64,000 bases of DNA from Corynebacterium tuberculostearicum SK141 (GCF_000175635.1 NZ_ACVP01000008.1:22537-86536), one strand, 5' to 3'; positions 35,424 to 46,988 are shown, numbered from the stretch's first letter. The notes: generated by a model from the sequence alone, not told the origin. Numbers and translations: made by a program.

Positions 35424-35429
35424 AGCCTA
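35424..35429 (-). promoter_or_regulatory. -10 element TAGGCT of clpS (leaderless)
   Basis: TAGGCT, then 7 nt, then ATG at 35416. Confidence 0.45.
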
Positions 35430-35525
35430 ACCATATTTGGGTATTTATTGTGGGCCCGCGCAATCTGGCTTCAGACATTCCGGCTACAAAGAATCTAATC
35501 CCCTGAAAAGCACCTAGTCAGTGGG

Positions 35526-35531
35526 TATTAT
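35526..35531 (+). promoter_or_regulatory. -10 element TATTAT of pncB (leaderless)
   Basis: TATTAT, then 7 nt, then GTG at 35539; it excludes the GTG at 35521 as start. Confidence 0.55.
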
Positions 35532-35538
35532 CACTCCC

Positions 35539-36867
35539 GTGAATGACAAAGCTATCCCTAATGATCGCTCTACTGCACTGCTCACGGATAAATATGAGCT
35601 AACGATGCTCCAGGCCGCGCTGCGCGATGGCTCGGCAAACCGCCAGGTCACCTGCGAGGTATTCGGCCGCCGCCTGCCCAATGAGCGCCGCTATGGCGTC
35701 GTTGCCGGCACCGAACGCGTCCTGCGCGCAGTGGAGGATTTCCGCTTCTCGGCCAATCAATTAGCGGAGATGGACTTCCTGGATGAGCAGACCAAGGAGT
35801 ATCTGCGCCACTATCGCTTTTCCGGGCAGATTGACGGCTACCGCGAGGGCGAGCTTTATTTCCCCAACTCCCCCATTCTGACGGTGCGCGGCACCTTTGG
35901 GGAATGCCTGATTCTTGAGACCGTCATCTTGTCCATCATGAACGCCGATTCCGCGGTGGCTTCGGCTGCTTCCCGCATGGTCACGGCGGCCGACGGCCGC
36001 CCGATTATCGAGATGGGCTCGCGCCGCACCCACGAGTATGCGGCGGTAACCTCCGCCCGCGCGGCCTACCTGGCCGGCTTCAATGCCACCTCCAACCTGG
36101 AGGCAGGCTACCGCTACGGCATCCCGGTCTCCGGCACTGCCGCCCACTCTTGGACCTTGGCGCATACCAACCCGGATGGCACCCCGAACGAAGAGGCCGC
36201 CTTCCGCTCCCAGATCGACACCCTCGGTGTGGACACCACGCTGTTGGTCGATACCTATGACATCACCAAGGGCGTCGAGACCGCAGTGAAGGTAGGCGGA
36301 CCGAAGCTCGGCGGCGTTCGCATCGATTCCGGTGACCTTGGTGCGCTCACCCGCCGAGTGCGCAAGCAGCTGGATGATTTGGGCAATCCCAACACCAATA
36401 TCGTGGTCTCCTCCGACCTCGACGAGTTCGCCATCGCTGGCCTGCGCGGCGATCCGGTAGACGCCTACGGCGTCGGCACGTCCGTAGTAACCGGCTCCGG
36501 TGCGCCCACCGCCGGCATGGTCTACAAGGTCGTAGAGGTAGACGGCATCCCGGTGGCAAAGCGCTCTTCCTCCAAGCAATCCGTCGGCGGCGCCAAGCGT
36601 GCGCTGCGCACCTACCGTTCCTCCGGCGTCGCCGTGGAGGAAATCGTCTACCCCTTTGAGGCACCGGCGCCGGATACCGGCCAGCTCGATACCCGCGACA
36701 TGACCATTCCGCTCATGCGCGATGGCCACATCGTCGACGGACTGCCGGATCTGCATGCCTCCCGCGAGTATCTGGCTCAGGCCCGCAAGACCCTGCCATG
36801 GGAAGGCCTGGCACTCTCCCGCGATGAAGCGGCCGTGCCCACGCGGATGGTGGGCTTTAAAAAGTAG
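35539..36867 (+). CDS. pncB: nicotinate phosphoribosyltransferase
   Basis: 442 aa. The start of the fold is STALLTDKYELTMLQAAL. The catalytic His region is GTAAHSWTLAH, and the phosphoribosyl-binding region is LGGVRIDSGDLGALTRRVRKQLD. It makes nicotinate mononucleotide from nicotinate and PRPP for NAD salvage. NadE, the last step of NAD synthesis, is at 50696. It is divergent from clpS. Confidence 0.96.
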   Translation: MNDKAIPNDRSTALLTDKYELTMLQAALRDGSANRQVTCEVFGRRLPNERRYGVVAGTERVLRAVEDFRFSANQLAEMDFLDEQTKEYLRHYRFSGQIDGYREGELYFPNSPILTVRGTFGECLILETVILSIMNADSAVASAASRMVTAADGRPIIEMGSRRTHEYAAVTSARAAYLAGFNATSNLEAGYRYGIPVSGTAAHSWTLAHTNPDGTPNEEAAFRSQIDTLGVDTTLLVDTYDITKGVETAVKVGGPKLGGVRIDSGDLGALTRRVRKQLDDLGNPNTNIVVSSDLDEFAIAGLRGDPVDAYGVGTSVVTGSGAPTAGMVYKVVEVDGIPVAKRSSSKQSVGGAKRALRTYRSSGVAVEEIVYPFEAPAPDTGQLDTRDMTIPLMRDGHIVDGLPDLHASREYLAQARKTLPWEGLALSRDEAAVPTRMVGFKK

Positions 36868-36872
36868 GCCGC

Positions 36873-36878
36873 TAGACT
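36873..36878 (+). promoter_or_regulatory. -10 element TAGACT of dinG (leaderless)
   Basis: TAGACT, then 7 nt, then GTG at 36886, just 5 bp after the pncB stop. Confidence 0.5.
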
Positions 36879-36885
36879 GTGTGGG

Positions 36886-38865
36886 GTGAGTGAGCACGCA
36901 GATGAGCCCCTAAACCTCGACACGGAAACGCTGCTGGGCAAGGCCGTTGACGCGCTGGGCGGCAGCCGGCGCGAAGGCCAGGTGCGCATGGCCACCGCCG
37001 TCTCGGCCGCGCTCGAAAAGGAGCGCCACCTAGCTGTGCAGGCCGGTACCGGTACCGGTAAATCCCTGGCCTACTTGGTCCCGGCTATCCGGCATGCGAT
37101 GAACTCGGGGTCCACCGTCATCGTCTCCACCGCGACGCTAGCCTTGCAGCGCCAGCTGGTGGAGCGCGATCTGCCGCGGCTTACTAAGGCCCTCGCCCCT
37201 GTCATGGAACGTACGCCCACCTTCGCCATCATGAAGGGCCGCAATAATTACCTGTGCATGAATAAGATTGCGGCTACCCCGGATGACCCGGAAGCTCTTA
37301 TCGACGAATCCGAGATCTCCCACCGCGGCAAGGCCGTGCGCCGTATCCACGAGTGGGCGCAGGAAACCGATACCGGTGACCGCGATGATCTAGAGCCGGG
37401 CGTGCCGGACTTGGTGTGGCGGGCGGTATCGGTAACCTCCAACGAGTGCTTGGGCGCTTCGCGCTGCCCGCACGGGCCAGATTGCTTTGCAGAAGAGGCT
37501 CGCAGGGCGGCTGCCGACGTCGATATCGTGGTCACCAACCACGCCATGCTCGCCATCGACGCGGTTTCTGAGGCAAGTATTTTGCCGGAGCACGACGTCG
37601 CCATTATCGATGAGGCCCACGAGCTCGACGGCCGCATCACCTCTGTATCTACCGCGGAGATTACTACCCGCGCCATCAAGATGGCCGCCAACCGCGCGAA
37701 GTCGCTGGGAAATTCCGGCAGCCTCTCGGACTTGGCCGAGGAGTTTGATGACCTGATGAAAATCCAAGAGCCAGGCCGTTGGACGGACTTAGATGAAACC
37801 TCACAGGGCCACCTGCGCGCGCTTGCCGACGAATTCCTGCGCGTTAAGTCCCTCATTTCTCGCGCACCAGAAGGCGAGGCCACCGACGATCCGGAGAAAA
37901 ACGCCGAGCGCCAAAACTTGAGCAACCACCTCTCCGACCTCGCGCAGGCCGTAGCGCGCATGCTGGAGGTTTTCGCCACCGATGACCCGGCCAAACAAGA
38001 CGACGTCGTCTGGCTCGAGCGCGATCCGCGCAGCGACGCCGAGACCCTCGCCGTGGCGCCCCTTTCCATCGCCCACATGCTGCACGAGAACCTCTTTGGG
38101 GAGCAGACGGTGGTGCTGACCTCGGCCACCCTCGCCCTCGGCGGCCGCTTCGATGCCATGGCCGCACAGTGGGGCATGCCGAGCGGCACCTACGACACCT
38201 TGGACGCGGGCACGCCTTTCGACCCAGCCAAATCCGGCATCCTGTACACCGCCAAACACCTACCCACGCCGGGCCGCGATGGCCTGCCCAAAGAAACCAT
38301 CGATGAGATCTACGAGCTCATTATGGCCGCCGGCGGGCGCACGCTTGGTCTGTTTTCCTCCCGCCGCGCGGCGGAAGAGGCAGCCACCACCCTCAAGCCG
38401 CGCATCCCCTTTGACCTCTTCGTACAAGGCGAGGATTCCATCGGCGCACTGGTAGAGAAATTCTCCCAAAAGGAAAACTCCTGCCTCTTCGGCACGCTTA
38501 CCCTGTGGCAAGGCGTGGACGTGCCGGGGCCGGCCTGCTCGCTGGTCATCATTGATCGCATTCCGTTCCCCCGGCCGGACGATCCCCTAATGCAGGCGCG
38601 CGCCCAAGCGGCCGACGCGGCGGGCCGCTCCGGATTCATGGAGGTCTCCGCCAACCACGCCGCCTTGCTCATGGCACAGGGCGCAGGCCGCCTGCTGCGC
38701 CACGTGACCGACCGCGGCGTGGTGGCCGTGCTCGATAACCGCTTGGAGTATAAGCGCTACGGCAGCTTCCTCAAGGCCTCCATGCCACGCTTTTGGCAGA
38801 CCACCGACGCGGATACGGTGCGCGGCGCGCTTAAGCGATTGGTCGCCGCAAAGCGCACACGGTAG
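36886..38865 (+). CDS. dinG: DinG-like ATP-dependent DNA helicase (XPD family)
   Basis: 659 aa superfamily 2 helicase. Walker A is VQAGTGTGKSLAYLVP (about residue 50) and the DEAH box is AIIDEAHELDGR (about 245). Cysteines before it (NYLCMN, NECLGASRCPHGPDCFAEEA) fit a 4Fe-4S cluster. Motif VI is at HAALLMAQGAGRLLRHVTDRGVV. It corresponds to Rv1329c. The role is probably R-loop or G-quadruplex removal or repair. Its 3' end overlaps the convergent PTH2-like gene by 35 bp. Confidence 0.93.
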   Translation: MSEHADEPLNLDTETLLGKAVDALGGSRREGQVRMATAVSAALEKERHLAVQAGTGTGKSLAYLVPAIRHAMNSGSTVIVSTATLALQRQLVERDLPRLTKALAPVMERTPTFAIMKGRNNYLCMNKIAATPDDPEALIDESEISHRGKAVRRIHEWAQETDTGDRDDLEPGVPDLVWRAVSVTSNECLGASRCPHGPDCFAEEARRAAADVDIVVTNHAMLAIDAVSEASILPEHDVAIIDEAHELDGRITSVSTAEITTRAIKMAANRAKSLGNSGSLSDLAEEFDDLMKIQEPGRWTDLDETSQGHLRALADEFLRVKSLISRAPEGEATDDPEKNAERQNLSNHLSDLAQAVARMLEVFATDDPAKQDDVVWLERDPRSDAETLAVAPLSIAHMLHENLFGEQTVVLTSATLALGGRFDAMAAQWGMPSGTYDTLDAGTPFDPAKSGILYTAKHLPTPGRDGLPKETIDEIYELIMAAGGRTLGLFSSRRAAEEAATTLKPRIPFDLFVQGEDSIGALVEKFSQKENSCLFGTLTLWQGVDVPGPACSLVIIDRIPFPRPDDPLMQARAQAADAAGRSGFMEVSANHAALLMAQGAGRLLRHVTDRGVVAVLDNRLEYKRYGSFLKASMPRFWQTTDADTVRGALKRLVAAKRTR

Positions 38866-39562
38866 CCGAGTCCGGCGCAATCTCCGTAAAGCCGGCGTCT
38901 ACGATGACCACGGCGCCGTCCTGCGCACAGGCAGTGCGAAAATCTTCTCCGGACACCTCGCGAACCGAAAGCATAAAACCGGTGCCGGCCCAGGCACGGG
39001 CCTCCCCCACCGACATCGCCGCGGCGAGCATCATCGAACCGTGGCCCACCTGCGCTGCGGCCTTGCCGGCAGACATGTCGAGGCTGCGGTCGACGTAGAT
39101 GACGGGGGCGTCGCCAAGCGGGGCTCCCGGCTCATCATAGGCAAGCTCAGTGTGACCGATCTGCAGCTTGCCGATGAGCGGATCCACCTCCCCCACGGCC
39201 GAAGGCGCGAAGGCCCGGGCACGGTCCTCCACAGTCACGCCCGGCAGGCTCTGCACATCGCGCCAGGCCTTATTTCGCGCCCGACGGGCGATCTTGCGGA
39301 TGCGGTGGCCGTACCACTGGCCCAGGGCGTGGGCGAAGGCCCCGTCCTCCCCCGCGCGCTCGTCCAGGCACACGGCCACAACGGCGCGAGCGGCCGCCTC
39401 CAGCACCTCCGTGCGCGCCGGCGGCTCCTGCTTTGGCAGGTTAAGCGCAATCTGCATCGCTTGGATAGTGGCCGGCTCGTCGGGGTTTTCTGGGTCATCG
39501 CGCCACGAGCGCGAATCACAGGCTTCTACCAAGCGCTGGTGGGCGATTTCAAACTTATCCAC
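38831..39562 (-). CDS. peptidyl-tRNA hydrolase (PTH2-like) with an N-terminal extension
   Basis: 243 aa from the GTG at 39562, overlapping the serB stop by 8 bp. The C-terminal 110 residues (VIYVDRSLDMSAGKAAAQVGHGSMMLA...AQDGAVVIVDAGFTEIAPDSATVCAL) match the PTH2 fold: the K-x-A-A-Q-x-x-H segment and the final strand-loop are present. The first 125 residues are a helical region with ALGQWYGHRIRKIARRARNKAW, not part of PTH2. It could recycle peptidyl-tRNA, though this subgroup is uncharacterised. Confidence 0.75.
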   Translation of the reverse strand: MDKFEIAHQRLVEACDSRSWRDDPENPDEPATIQAMQIALNLPKQEPPARTEVLEAAARAVVAVCLDERAGEDGAFAHALGQWYGHRIRKIARRARNKAWRDVQSLPGVTVEDRARAFAPSAVGEVDPLIGKLQIGHTELAYDEPGAPLGDAPVIYVDRSLDMSAGKAAAQVGHGSMMLAAAMSVGEARAWAGTGFMLSVREVSGEDFRTACAQDGAVVIVDAGFTEIAPDSATVCALRRPIA

Positions 39563-40736
39563 GAACGACCTCCTCGGCCGGAATTCCCAAAATCTGAAGT
39601 ACCTCATCCAACCGCCGGTGATTTACCGAGGTATCCGCCACTTCTTGCAGCGCCGGCTTAGCGTTAAAGGCGATGCCCAGCCCCGCGGCGGTAATCATAT
39701 CGATGTCATTGGCGCCGTCGCCCACGGCGACCGTCTGCCGCATGCCCACTCCGGAATCCGCGGCGAACTCCCGCAGGAATTCCTCCTTGGCCTTGCGGTC
39801 AACCACCTTGCCGGTGACGCGGCCGGTGAGCTTGCCATCGGCGATCTCCAAGGTATTGGCGCGGACGTAATCTAAGTGCATTTCTGCGGCTAGGTCCTCT
39901 AAAACTTGGATGAACCCACCGGAGACCACGGCGGTGCGATAACCGATGTGGTTGAGCGTGGCAATGGTCTCGCGGGCACCGGGGGTCAGCTGAATCTCGC
40001 GGGCCACCTCATCAATGATGGAAGCATCCAGGCCGGCCAGAACGGCCACACGCTCGCGTAGGGACTCCTCAAAATCCAACTCGCCGCGCATAGCCCGGGC
40101 CGTGATGGCGGCAACCTCTTCTTCCTTGCCGGCGTGCGCGGCCAGCATCTCGATGACCTCGCCTTGAATGAGGGTGCTATCGCAGTCGAAGCAGACGAGG
40201 CGCTTGGAACGCCGGCCCAGACCCGCCGGTTCGATGGCAATGTCGATACCAATCTGCTGTGCCAGCTCTGCCAGCGCCTGGCGTACGGGTGCCGCGGAAC
40301 CATCGAGGGACAAGAAAAGCTCCAGCCCGGTCAGCGGAGAGGTGGACAGCCCGCGGATGCGATCGATATTGGCATCGAAATTGGCCAATACGCGGGCGAC
40401 CTCCTCGACGTGGTGGGCGGTTACTTCCGTTCCCATGAGGACCACCGCATGCGTGGAGCGAGCTCGCGCGCTAGATTCCTCCTCTCGCACGTCCACGGAT
40501 ACCTGCTGCCCGTAGATGCTCAAGGTATTGCGCAATCCCTGTGAAATCTGCTCGGCGCGCGTACGGGGAATGCGGGTATGGGCAGCGAGGGTGATGCGAC
40601 CGGAAAAGATGGCCTGTTCGACGTCGACAAGCGCGGCGCTATAAGACGCCAAGACGCGGAAGAAGGCCGCCGAGACCCCAGGCTTGTCCGGCCCGGTGGT
40701 GGTAATGACGGCATAGGTATCAGCTTGGGTACTCAC
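39555..40736 (-). CDS. serB: phosphoserine phosphatase with N-terminal ACT domain
   Basis: 393 aa from the GTG at 40736. Residues about 1-85 form an ACT domain (AVITTTGPDKPGVSAAFFRVLASYSAALVDVEQA), with a second ACT-like segment to about 170. The HAD phosphatase domain begins RLVCFDCDSTLIQGEVIEMLA (DxDST) and ends TVAVGDGANDIDMITAAGLGIAF. It completes serine synthesis. GATAAT lies 7 nt upstream of this GTG. Confidence 0.95.
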   Translation of the reverse strand: MSTQADTYAVITTTGPDKPGVSAAFFRVLASYSAALVDVEQAIFSGRITLAAHTRIPRTRAEQISQGLRNTLSIYGQQVSVDVREEESSARARSTHAVVLMGTEVTAHHVEEVARVLANFDANIDRIRGLSTSPLTGLELFLSLDGSAAPVRQALAELAQQIGIDIAIEPAGLGRRSKRLVCFDCDSTLIQGEVIEMLAAHAGKEEEVAAITARAMRGELDFEESLRERVAVLAGLDASIIDEVAREIQLTPGARETIATLNHIGYRTAVVSGGFIQVLEDLAAEMHLDYVRANTLEIADGKLTGRVTGKVVDRKAKEEFLREFAADSGVGMRQTVAVGDGANDIDMITAAGLGIAFNAKPALQEVADTSVNHRRLDEVLQILGIPAEEVVRG

Positions 40737-40743
40737 GCCGCCC

Positions 40744-40749
40744 ATTATC
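40744..40749 (-). promoter_or_regulatory. -10 element GATAAT of serB (leaderless)
   Basis: GATAAT, then 7 nt, then GTG at 40736; first base departs from TANNNT. Confidence 0.35.
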
Positions 40750-40774
40750 GCACGTGGGGCAAATAAGATACGCC

Positions 40775-40814
40775 AAAGCCGCCTCCCACGGCCCGTTGCG
40801 GGTTGGGAGGCGGC
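40775..40814 (-). terminator. terminator of ctaD
   Basis: 11-bp stem GCCGCCTCCCA/TGGGAGGCGGC, followed by TTTGG on the minus strand, 35 nt after the ctaD stop. Confidence 0.65.
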
Positions 40815-40848
40815 TTAAGTCAGGAGTGCTTTAGCGAGTTATATCGCT

Positions 40849-42543
40849 TTAGTGGCTACCCACGTGTGCTTCTTCGCGCATGCGCTGAACCATGTGCGGG
40901 TAGTGCAGCTCGAACGCTGGGCGCTCGGAGCGGATACGCGGCAGCGACACGAAGTTGTGGCGCGGCGGCGGGCAGGAGGTTGCCCACTCGAGGGAGTTGC
41001 CGTAGCCCCATGGGTCATCCACGGTGACGATCTCGCCGTAGCGCCAGGACTTGAATACGTTCCACACCAGCGGGATAACGGAAGCGCCGAGGACGAAGGA
41101 GAAGATGGTGGAAATCTGGTTGAAGACCGTGAAGCCATCGGACTCCAAGTAGTCAGCGTAACGACGCGGCATACCCATGTTGCCGACCCAGTGCTGAACC
41201 AGGAAGGTGCCGTGGAAGCCGATGAAGGTCAACCAGAAGTGAATCTTGCCCAGACGCTCGTCCAGCATGCGGCCGGTCATCTTCGGGAACCAGAAGTACA
41301 GGCCGGCGAAGGCGGAGAACACAACCGTACCGAACAGGGTGTAGTGGAAGTGCGCAATTAGGAAGTAGGACTCAGCCAGCTGGAAGTCCAGGGCCGGGGA
41401 TGCCAGCATAACGCCGGTCATGCCGCCGAACAGGAAGGTAGCCATGAAGCCCATGGCGAAGATCATCGGGGTATCCCAGGTGATATGGCCCTTCCACATG
41501 GTGCCCACCCAGTTGAAGAACTTAACACCGGTTGGAACCGCAATCAGGAACGTCATGAAGGAGAAGAACGGCAGCAGGATAGCGCCGGTAACGAACATGT
41601 GGTGTGCCCACACAGCCATGGACAGGGAGCCGATGGCCAGCAGTGCGAAGACCAGACCGATGTAGCCGAAGACCGGCTTGCGGGAGAAGACCGGAACGAC
41701 CTCAGAGATAACGCCGAAGAATGGCAGTGCCAAGACGTAGACCTCAGGGTGGCCGAAGAACCAGAACAGGTGCTGCCACAGGATGGCGCCGCCATTAGCG
41801 GAATCGTAGATGTGGCCGCCCAGCTTGCGGTCATACAGAACGCCCAGTGCTGCAGCGGTCAGCAGCGGGAAGATCATCAGCACGATGGCGGACGCGGTAA
41901 ACACAGCCCAGCTGAAGACCGGCAGACGGAACATGGTCATGCCCGGTGCGCGCAGGGTCAGGATGGTCGTAATCATGTTGACAGCGGAGGCAATGGTACC
42001 GACACCGGTAGCGCCCACGCCGACGATCCACATATCCGCGCCGATGCCCGGGGTGTGGACACCATCAGCCAGCGGCATGTACATGGTCCAGCCGAAGTCA
42101 GCCGCACCACCTGGGGTAACGAAGCCCAGCAGCATCACGGTGCCGCCCAGCAGGGTAACCCAGAAGCCGAAGGCGTTTAGACGAGGGAAGGCCACATCCG
42201 GCGCGCCAATCTGCAGCGGCAGGATGTAGTTACCAAAGCCCCACACAACTGGGGTCGCAAACAGCAGCAGCATCACGGTGCCGTGCATGGTGAACAGCTG
42301 ATTGAACTGCTCATTGGACAAGAACTGGAGACCCGGGGTGAACAGCTCCGCGCGGATCAACAGTGCCATAAAGCCACCGAGGAAGAAGAAGCTGAAGGAC
42401 ATGATCAAGTACATGATGCCCAGCTGCTTGTGGTCGGTGGTGGTTAGAAATACCCAAGCCTTTGAACCGGTCTTCGCGTTACCGGTTGGCTCTGGACGTG
42501 TGGGGGCGACGTAATCGTCGACCCGTGGCGCCACAGCGGTCAT
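40849..42543 (-). CDS. ctaD: cytochrome c oxidase subunit I (aa3 type)
   Basis: 564 aa from the ATG at 42543 with SD AGGAGG. Twelve membrane helices. The haem-copper ligands are visible: [11 protein letters not shown] (haem a His), [17 protein letters not shown] (Cu-B His and Tyr cross-link), [10 protein letters not shown] (Cu-B His pair) and [12 protein letters not shown] (haem a3/a His). It is the core proton pump of the respiratory chain. The CopD-CtaG fusion near the window start may serve it with copper. Confidence 0.98.
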   Translation of the reverse strand: MTAVAPRVDDYVAPTRPEPTGNAKTGSKAWVFLTTTDHKQLGIMYLIMSFSFFFLGGFMALLIRAELFTPGLQFLSNEQFNQLFTMHGTVMLLLFATPVVWGFGNYILPLQIGAPDVAFPRLNAFGFWVTLLGGTVMLLGFVTPGGAADFGWTMYMPLADGVHTPGIGADMWIVGVGATGVGTIASAVNMITTILTLRAPGMTMFRLPVFSWAVFTASAIVLMIFPLLTAAALGVLYDRKLGGHIYDSANGGAILWQHLFWFFGHPEVYVLALPFFGVISEVVPVFSRKPVFGYIGLVFALLAIGSLSMAVWAHHMFVTGAILLPFFSFMTFLIAVPTGVKFFNWVGTMWKGHITWDTPMIFAMGFMATFLFGGMTGVMLASPALDFQLAESYFLIAHFHYTLFGTVVFSAFAGLYFWFPKMTGRMLDERLGKIHFWLTFIGFHGTFLVQHWVGNMGMPRRYADYLESDGFTVFNQISTIFSFVLGASVIPLVWNVFKSWRYGEIVTVDDPWGYGNSLEWATSCPPPRHNFVSLPRIRSERPAFELHYPHMVQRMREEAHVGSH

Positions 42544-42885
42544 AAAATCCTCCTGAATAACAAAGTGTCTGTGGACAGACTCCACCTACACCTAGGTTTA
42601 CTCGCCTTATATTAGGCCATTTTCCCCTGTTCTTTCCAGCTTCCCCCAATACTTCGCCACAAGGCCAAGCCTCACCACTGACCACATCTGCCACATTGCC
42701 CCTGCACGTGGCGCGGCCACTATTTCCACCGACGGTTTTCGCCAAAGATCCAGCGTGCTATATGTCACATCCGCGCCGAATTGTGCGGCCCCAAAACGCA
42801 AAAACACACCCCCGCTCGTTATCAACCTTTCGGTTGAGTTCGAGCAGAAGGTGTGCCGCTAGACCACGCTGATCAGCGGGAATGC
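42544..42885. other. 342-bp intergenic region upstream of ctaD
   Basis: Holds the ctaD ribosome binding site and presumably its promoter (no -10 identified with confidence) and, at the right end, the nrdF terminator. No other gene-like signal was seen. Confidence 0.5.
42801..42855 (-). terminator. terminator of nrdF
   Basis: Nested stem on the minus strand: CACACC/GGTGTG outside, GCTCG/CGAGC, then CAACC/GGTTG inside, followed by TTTTTGCGTTTTG. Confidence 0.8.
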
Positions 42886-43881
<996 letters not shown>

Positions 43882-44021
43882 TCACTCCAATACATAATAC
43901 GGACACTTTTAGCTCCCCAGCATACCCAATTCGCCCGCCCTCTAAATCATTGTGGTGGATGCCTCATGCCTATACTGATCCCAGCTATACCGAGTGACTG
44001 CACAGAGAGGATTCACCCACC

Positions 44022-44717
44022 ATGAGCGCCGCCCCTCCCCTACTCGGCTCCGTGGTGGATCAACTCGGCGCGGATATAGTAAGCGGAGACCTCGCGGAAG
44101 GCGAGCGGTTCCGGCTGGGGGACGTCGAAAAGCGTTTTGGCATTTCCCGCACCGTGGCCCGCGAGGCCATGCGTGCCTTGGAGCACCTCGGAATGGTGAG
44201 CTCTGGGCGCCGCGTGGGAATCACGGTGCTGCCAATGGACAAGTGGGCGGTATATGACCCGGCGATCATTGGCTGGCGCCTAAACAACGATAAAACGCGG
44301 GGGCAGCAAGTCGCCCGCCTCAACGAGCTGCGCCTTGGCATCGAACCGGTGGCCGCACGTCTGGCTGCCGGCAATGCCACCGTCCAACAGCGGGCGGAAT
44401 TGCTGCGCCTCGCCGCGCGCTTGGCCGAGCTGGAATCCACCCCCTCCCCGCGCGTGGGCGAAGAATTAGAAACCGATCTGCGCTTCCACACCCTCATCCT
44501 GCGGGCCTCCGGCAATGAGATGCTGGCCGCACTCGCCCCTTCCCTGGTGGCGATGCTCAAGGGCAAGTCGGTTTTTGGCTCCCGCAAGCGCGACCCCATC
44601 GGCGGCACCACACAGCTACACATGGAGCTGGCCCGCGCCATTAATGCCGGGCTTGCCGACGCCGCCGAAGGAACCTCCCGCACCATCCTCGACCGCACCC
44701 GGGCAGAAAACGGCTAA
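44022..44717 (+). CDS. GntR-family (FadR/FCD) regulator, position of gntR1
   Basis: 231 aa. The winged helix-turn-helix is at about 5-75 (LADIVSGDLAEGERFRLGDVEKRFGISRTVAREAMRALEHLGMV type). An FCD domain with likely metal ligands (DLRFHTLILRASGN and a later HMELARAI) follows at about 90-225. In C. glutamicum the same slot between nrdF and nrdE holds gntR1, which represses gluconate catabolism and activates sugar PTS genes; orthology is inferred from position. SD AGAGGA. Confidence 0.85.
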   Translation: MSAAPPLLGSVVDQLGADIVSGDLAEGERFRLGDVEKRFGISRTVAREAMRALEHLGMVSSGRRVGITVLPMDKWAVYDPAIIGWRLNNDKTRGQQVARLNELRLGIEPVAARLAAGNATVQQRAELLRLAARLAELESTPSPRVGEELETDLRFHTLILRASGNEMLAALAPSLVAMLKGKSVFGSRKRDPIGGTTQLHMELARAINAGLADAAEGTSRTILDRTRAENG

Positions 44718-44760
44718 GCGCCTCGATGCACGTCCTTCCCCACGACGTGCATCGAGGCGC
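44718..44760. terminator. bidirectional 17-bp hairpin between gntR and nrdE
   Basis: Perfect 17-bp arms (GCGCCTCGATGCACGTC and complement) with a 9-nt loop, between two convergent genes. No T run on either side. Confidence 0.6.
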
Positions 44761-44772
44761 CCTACTTGCGGT

Positions 44773-46935
44773 TTAGAGCATGCAGGATACGCAGCCCTCG
44801 ACCTCGGTGCCCTCCAGCGCCATCTGGCGCAGGCGGATGTAATACAAGGTCTTAATGCCCTTGCGCCACGCATAAATCTGCGCGCGGTTGACCTCACGAG
44901 TGGTCGCGGTGTCCTTGAAGAAGAGCGTGAGCGATAGGCCCTGGTCCACATACTTGGTGGCTACGGCATAAGTATCGACGATTTTCTCGTAGCCGATTTC
45001 ATAGGAGTCCTTGAAGTACTCCAGGTTGTCATTATCCATGTGCGGCGCCGGGTAGTAGACGCGGCCGATCTTGCCTTCCTTGCGGATCTCAATCTTGGAG
45101 GCAATCGGGTGGATGGACGAGGTGGAGTTATTGATATAGGAAATCGAGCCCGTCGGCGGCACCGCCTGCAGGTTGCGGTTGTATAGGCCGTACTTGGCCA
45201 CGTCCTGCTTCAAATCCTCCCAGTCCTGGGCGGACGGGGTGTGGATCGAAGAGGCGTCGAAAAGCTCCTGCACCTTCTTGGTCTTCGGCTTGAACTCTTC
45301 CGGATCGTAGCGGTCAAAGAATTCGCCGGAGGCATACTCGGACTGCGGCAACTCCGTGAAGTACTCGCCGCGCTCGCGGGCGATCTTATTGGAGGCGCGC
45401 AGCGCCGCATACAGCACGGCCGCAAAGTAGGCGTTGGTGAAGTCCAGGCCCTCTTCCGAGCCGTACTCGATATGCTCGCGGCCCAAGTAACCGTGCAGAT
45501 TCATCTGGCCCAGGCCAATGGCGTGGGACTCGTCATTACCACGGCGCACGGACGGCACGGAATCGATGGAGGTCTTATCCGCCACGGCGGTCAGGCCACG
45601 AATGGCGGTTTCCACCGTATTGGCGAAGTCCGGCGAATCCATGGTCATTGCGATATTCAGGGAACCCAAGTTGCAGGAAATATCGCTGCCCAGCTCCTCG
45701 TAGGTCAGGTCCGCGTTGAATTCGGATGCGGAGTTGACCTGCAGGATTTCCGAGCACAGGTTGGACATGTTGATCCACGAGGTCTTCACCGGGTTCGCGC
45801 GGTTTACGGTGTCCTCGAACATGATGTACGGGTAACCGGACTCGAACTGTAGCTCGGCCACGGTCTGGAAAAAGTGGCGGGCGTTAATCTTCTTCTTGCG
45901 GATGCGTGGGTCTTCCACCATCTCCTCATAGTGCTCGGTGACGGAAATGTCACCGAAGGCCTTGCCATAGACGCGCTCGACGTCATACGGCGAGAAGAGG
46001 TACATATCATCATTGCGCTTAGCCAGCTCAAAGGTGATATCCGGCACAACGATGCCCAGCGAGAGGGTCTTAATGCGGATCTTCTCATCCGCATTCTCGC
46101 GCTTAGTATCCAGGAAGTTCATGATGTCCGGGTGGTGCGCGTTGAGGTAGACCGCACCGGCACCCTGGCGGGCACCGAGCTGGTTGGCGTAGGAGAAGGA
46201 ATCCTCCAGCAGCTTCATCACGGGGATGACGCCGGAAGACTGGTTCTCAATGTGCTTAATTGGTGCACCGGACTCGCGGATATTAGACAGCAGGAGGGCC
46301 ACGCCGCCGCCGCGCTTGGAAAGCTGCAGCGCGGAGTTGATGGAGCGGCCGATGGACTCCATATTGTCCTCGATGCGCAGCAGGAAGCAGGAGACGAGCT
46401 CGCCGCGCTGGGCCTTGCCGGCGTTGAGGAAGGTCGGGGTAGCCGGCTGGAAGCGGCCGGTCATGATCTCGTCTACGAGGTGCTCGGCCAAGCCTGCGTC
46501 GCCGTCTGCCAAGAACAGGGCAGTCATGGACACGCGGTCCTCAAAGCGCTCGAGGTAGCGGCGGCCATCAAAGGTCTTCAGCGTGTAGCTGGTGTAGTAC
46601 TTATACGCGCCCAGGAAGGACTTGAAGCGGAACTTATAGGAATAAGCGCGCTTGAATAGCTCCTTAATAAAGGAGAAATCATACTGCTCAATGACCTGCG
46701 GGTCGTAGTACTTGTTATTAATCAGGTAATCGATCTTTTCTTCCAGATCATGGAAGTAGACCGTGTTTTGATTAACGTGCTGCAGGAAGAATTGGTTAGC
46801 GGCCTCGCGGTCCTTTTCAAACTGAATCTTGCCGTTAGCATCGTAGAGATTCAGCATCGCGTTCAGAGCGTGGTAATCCAACTGCTCTTCTGGCTTTACT
46901 GGCTCGGCGACGGTCTTCCCCAATTGCGTACTCAC
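44773..46935 (-). CDS. nrdE: class Ib ribonucleotide reductase, alpha subunit
   Basis: 720 aa from the GTG at 46935 (SD GAAAGG; a TTG at 46944 is less likely). The active-site finger and loop are in [13 protein letters not shown] and [26 protein letters not shown], and the first cysteine is in [15 protein letters not shown]. The C-terminal redox pair CVSC, reduced by NrdH, ends the protein. No N-terminal ATP cone, as usual for class Ib. Confidence 0.97.
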   Translation of the reverse strand: MSTQLGKTVAEPVKPEEQLDYHALNAMLNLYDANGKIQFEKDREAANQFFLQHVNQNTVYFHDLEEKIDYLINNKYYDPQVIEQYDFSFIKELFKRAYSYKFRFKSFLGAYKYYTSYTLKTFDGRRYLERFEDRVSMTALFLADGDAGLAEHLVDEIMTGRFQPATPTFLNAGKAQRGELVSCFLLRIEDNMESIGRSINSALQLSKRGGGVALLLSNIRESGAPIKHIENQSSGVIPVMKLLEDSFSYANQLGARQGAGAVYLNAHHPDIMNFLDTKRENADEKIRIKTLSLGIVVPDITFELAKRNDDMYLFSPYDVERVYGKAFGDISVTEHYEEMVEDPRIRKKKINARHFFQTVAELQFESGYPYIMFEDTVNRANPVKTSWINMSNLCSEILQVNSASEFNADLTYEELGSDISCNLGSLNIAMTMDSPDFANTVETAIRGLTAVADKTSIDSVPSVRRGNDESHAIGLGQMNLHGYLGREHIEYGSEEGLDFTNAYFAAVLYAALRASNKIARERGEYFTELPQSEYASGEFFDRYDPEEFKPKTKKVQELFDASSIHTPSAQDWEDLKQDVAKYGLYNRNLQAVPPTGSISYINNSTSSIHPIASKIEIRKEGKIGRVYYPAPHMDNDNLEYFKDSYEIGYEKIVDTYAVATKYVDQGLSLTLFFKDTATTREVNRAQIYAWRKGIKTLYYIRLRQMALEGTEVEGCVSCML

Positions 46936-46988
46936 AGCTGACAAGGCCTTTCTAAAAATCAGGATCTTTATTTAAGTCGTGGTGGGCG

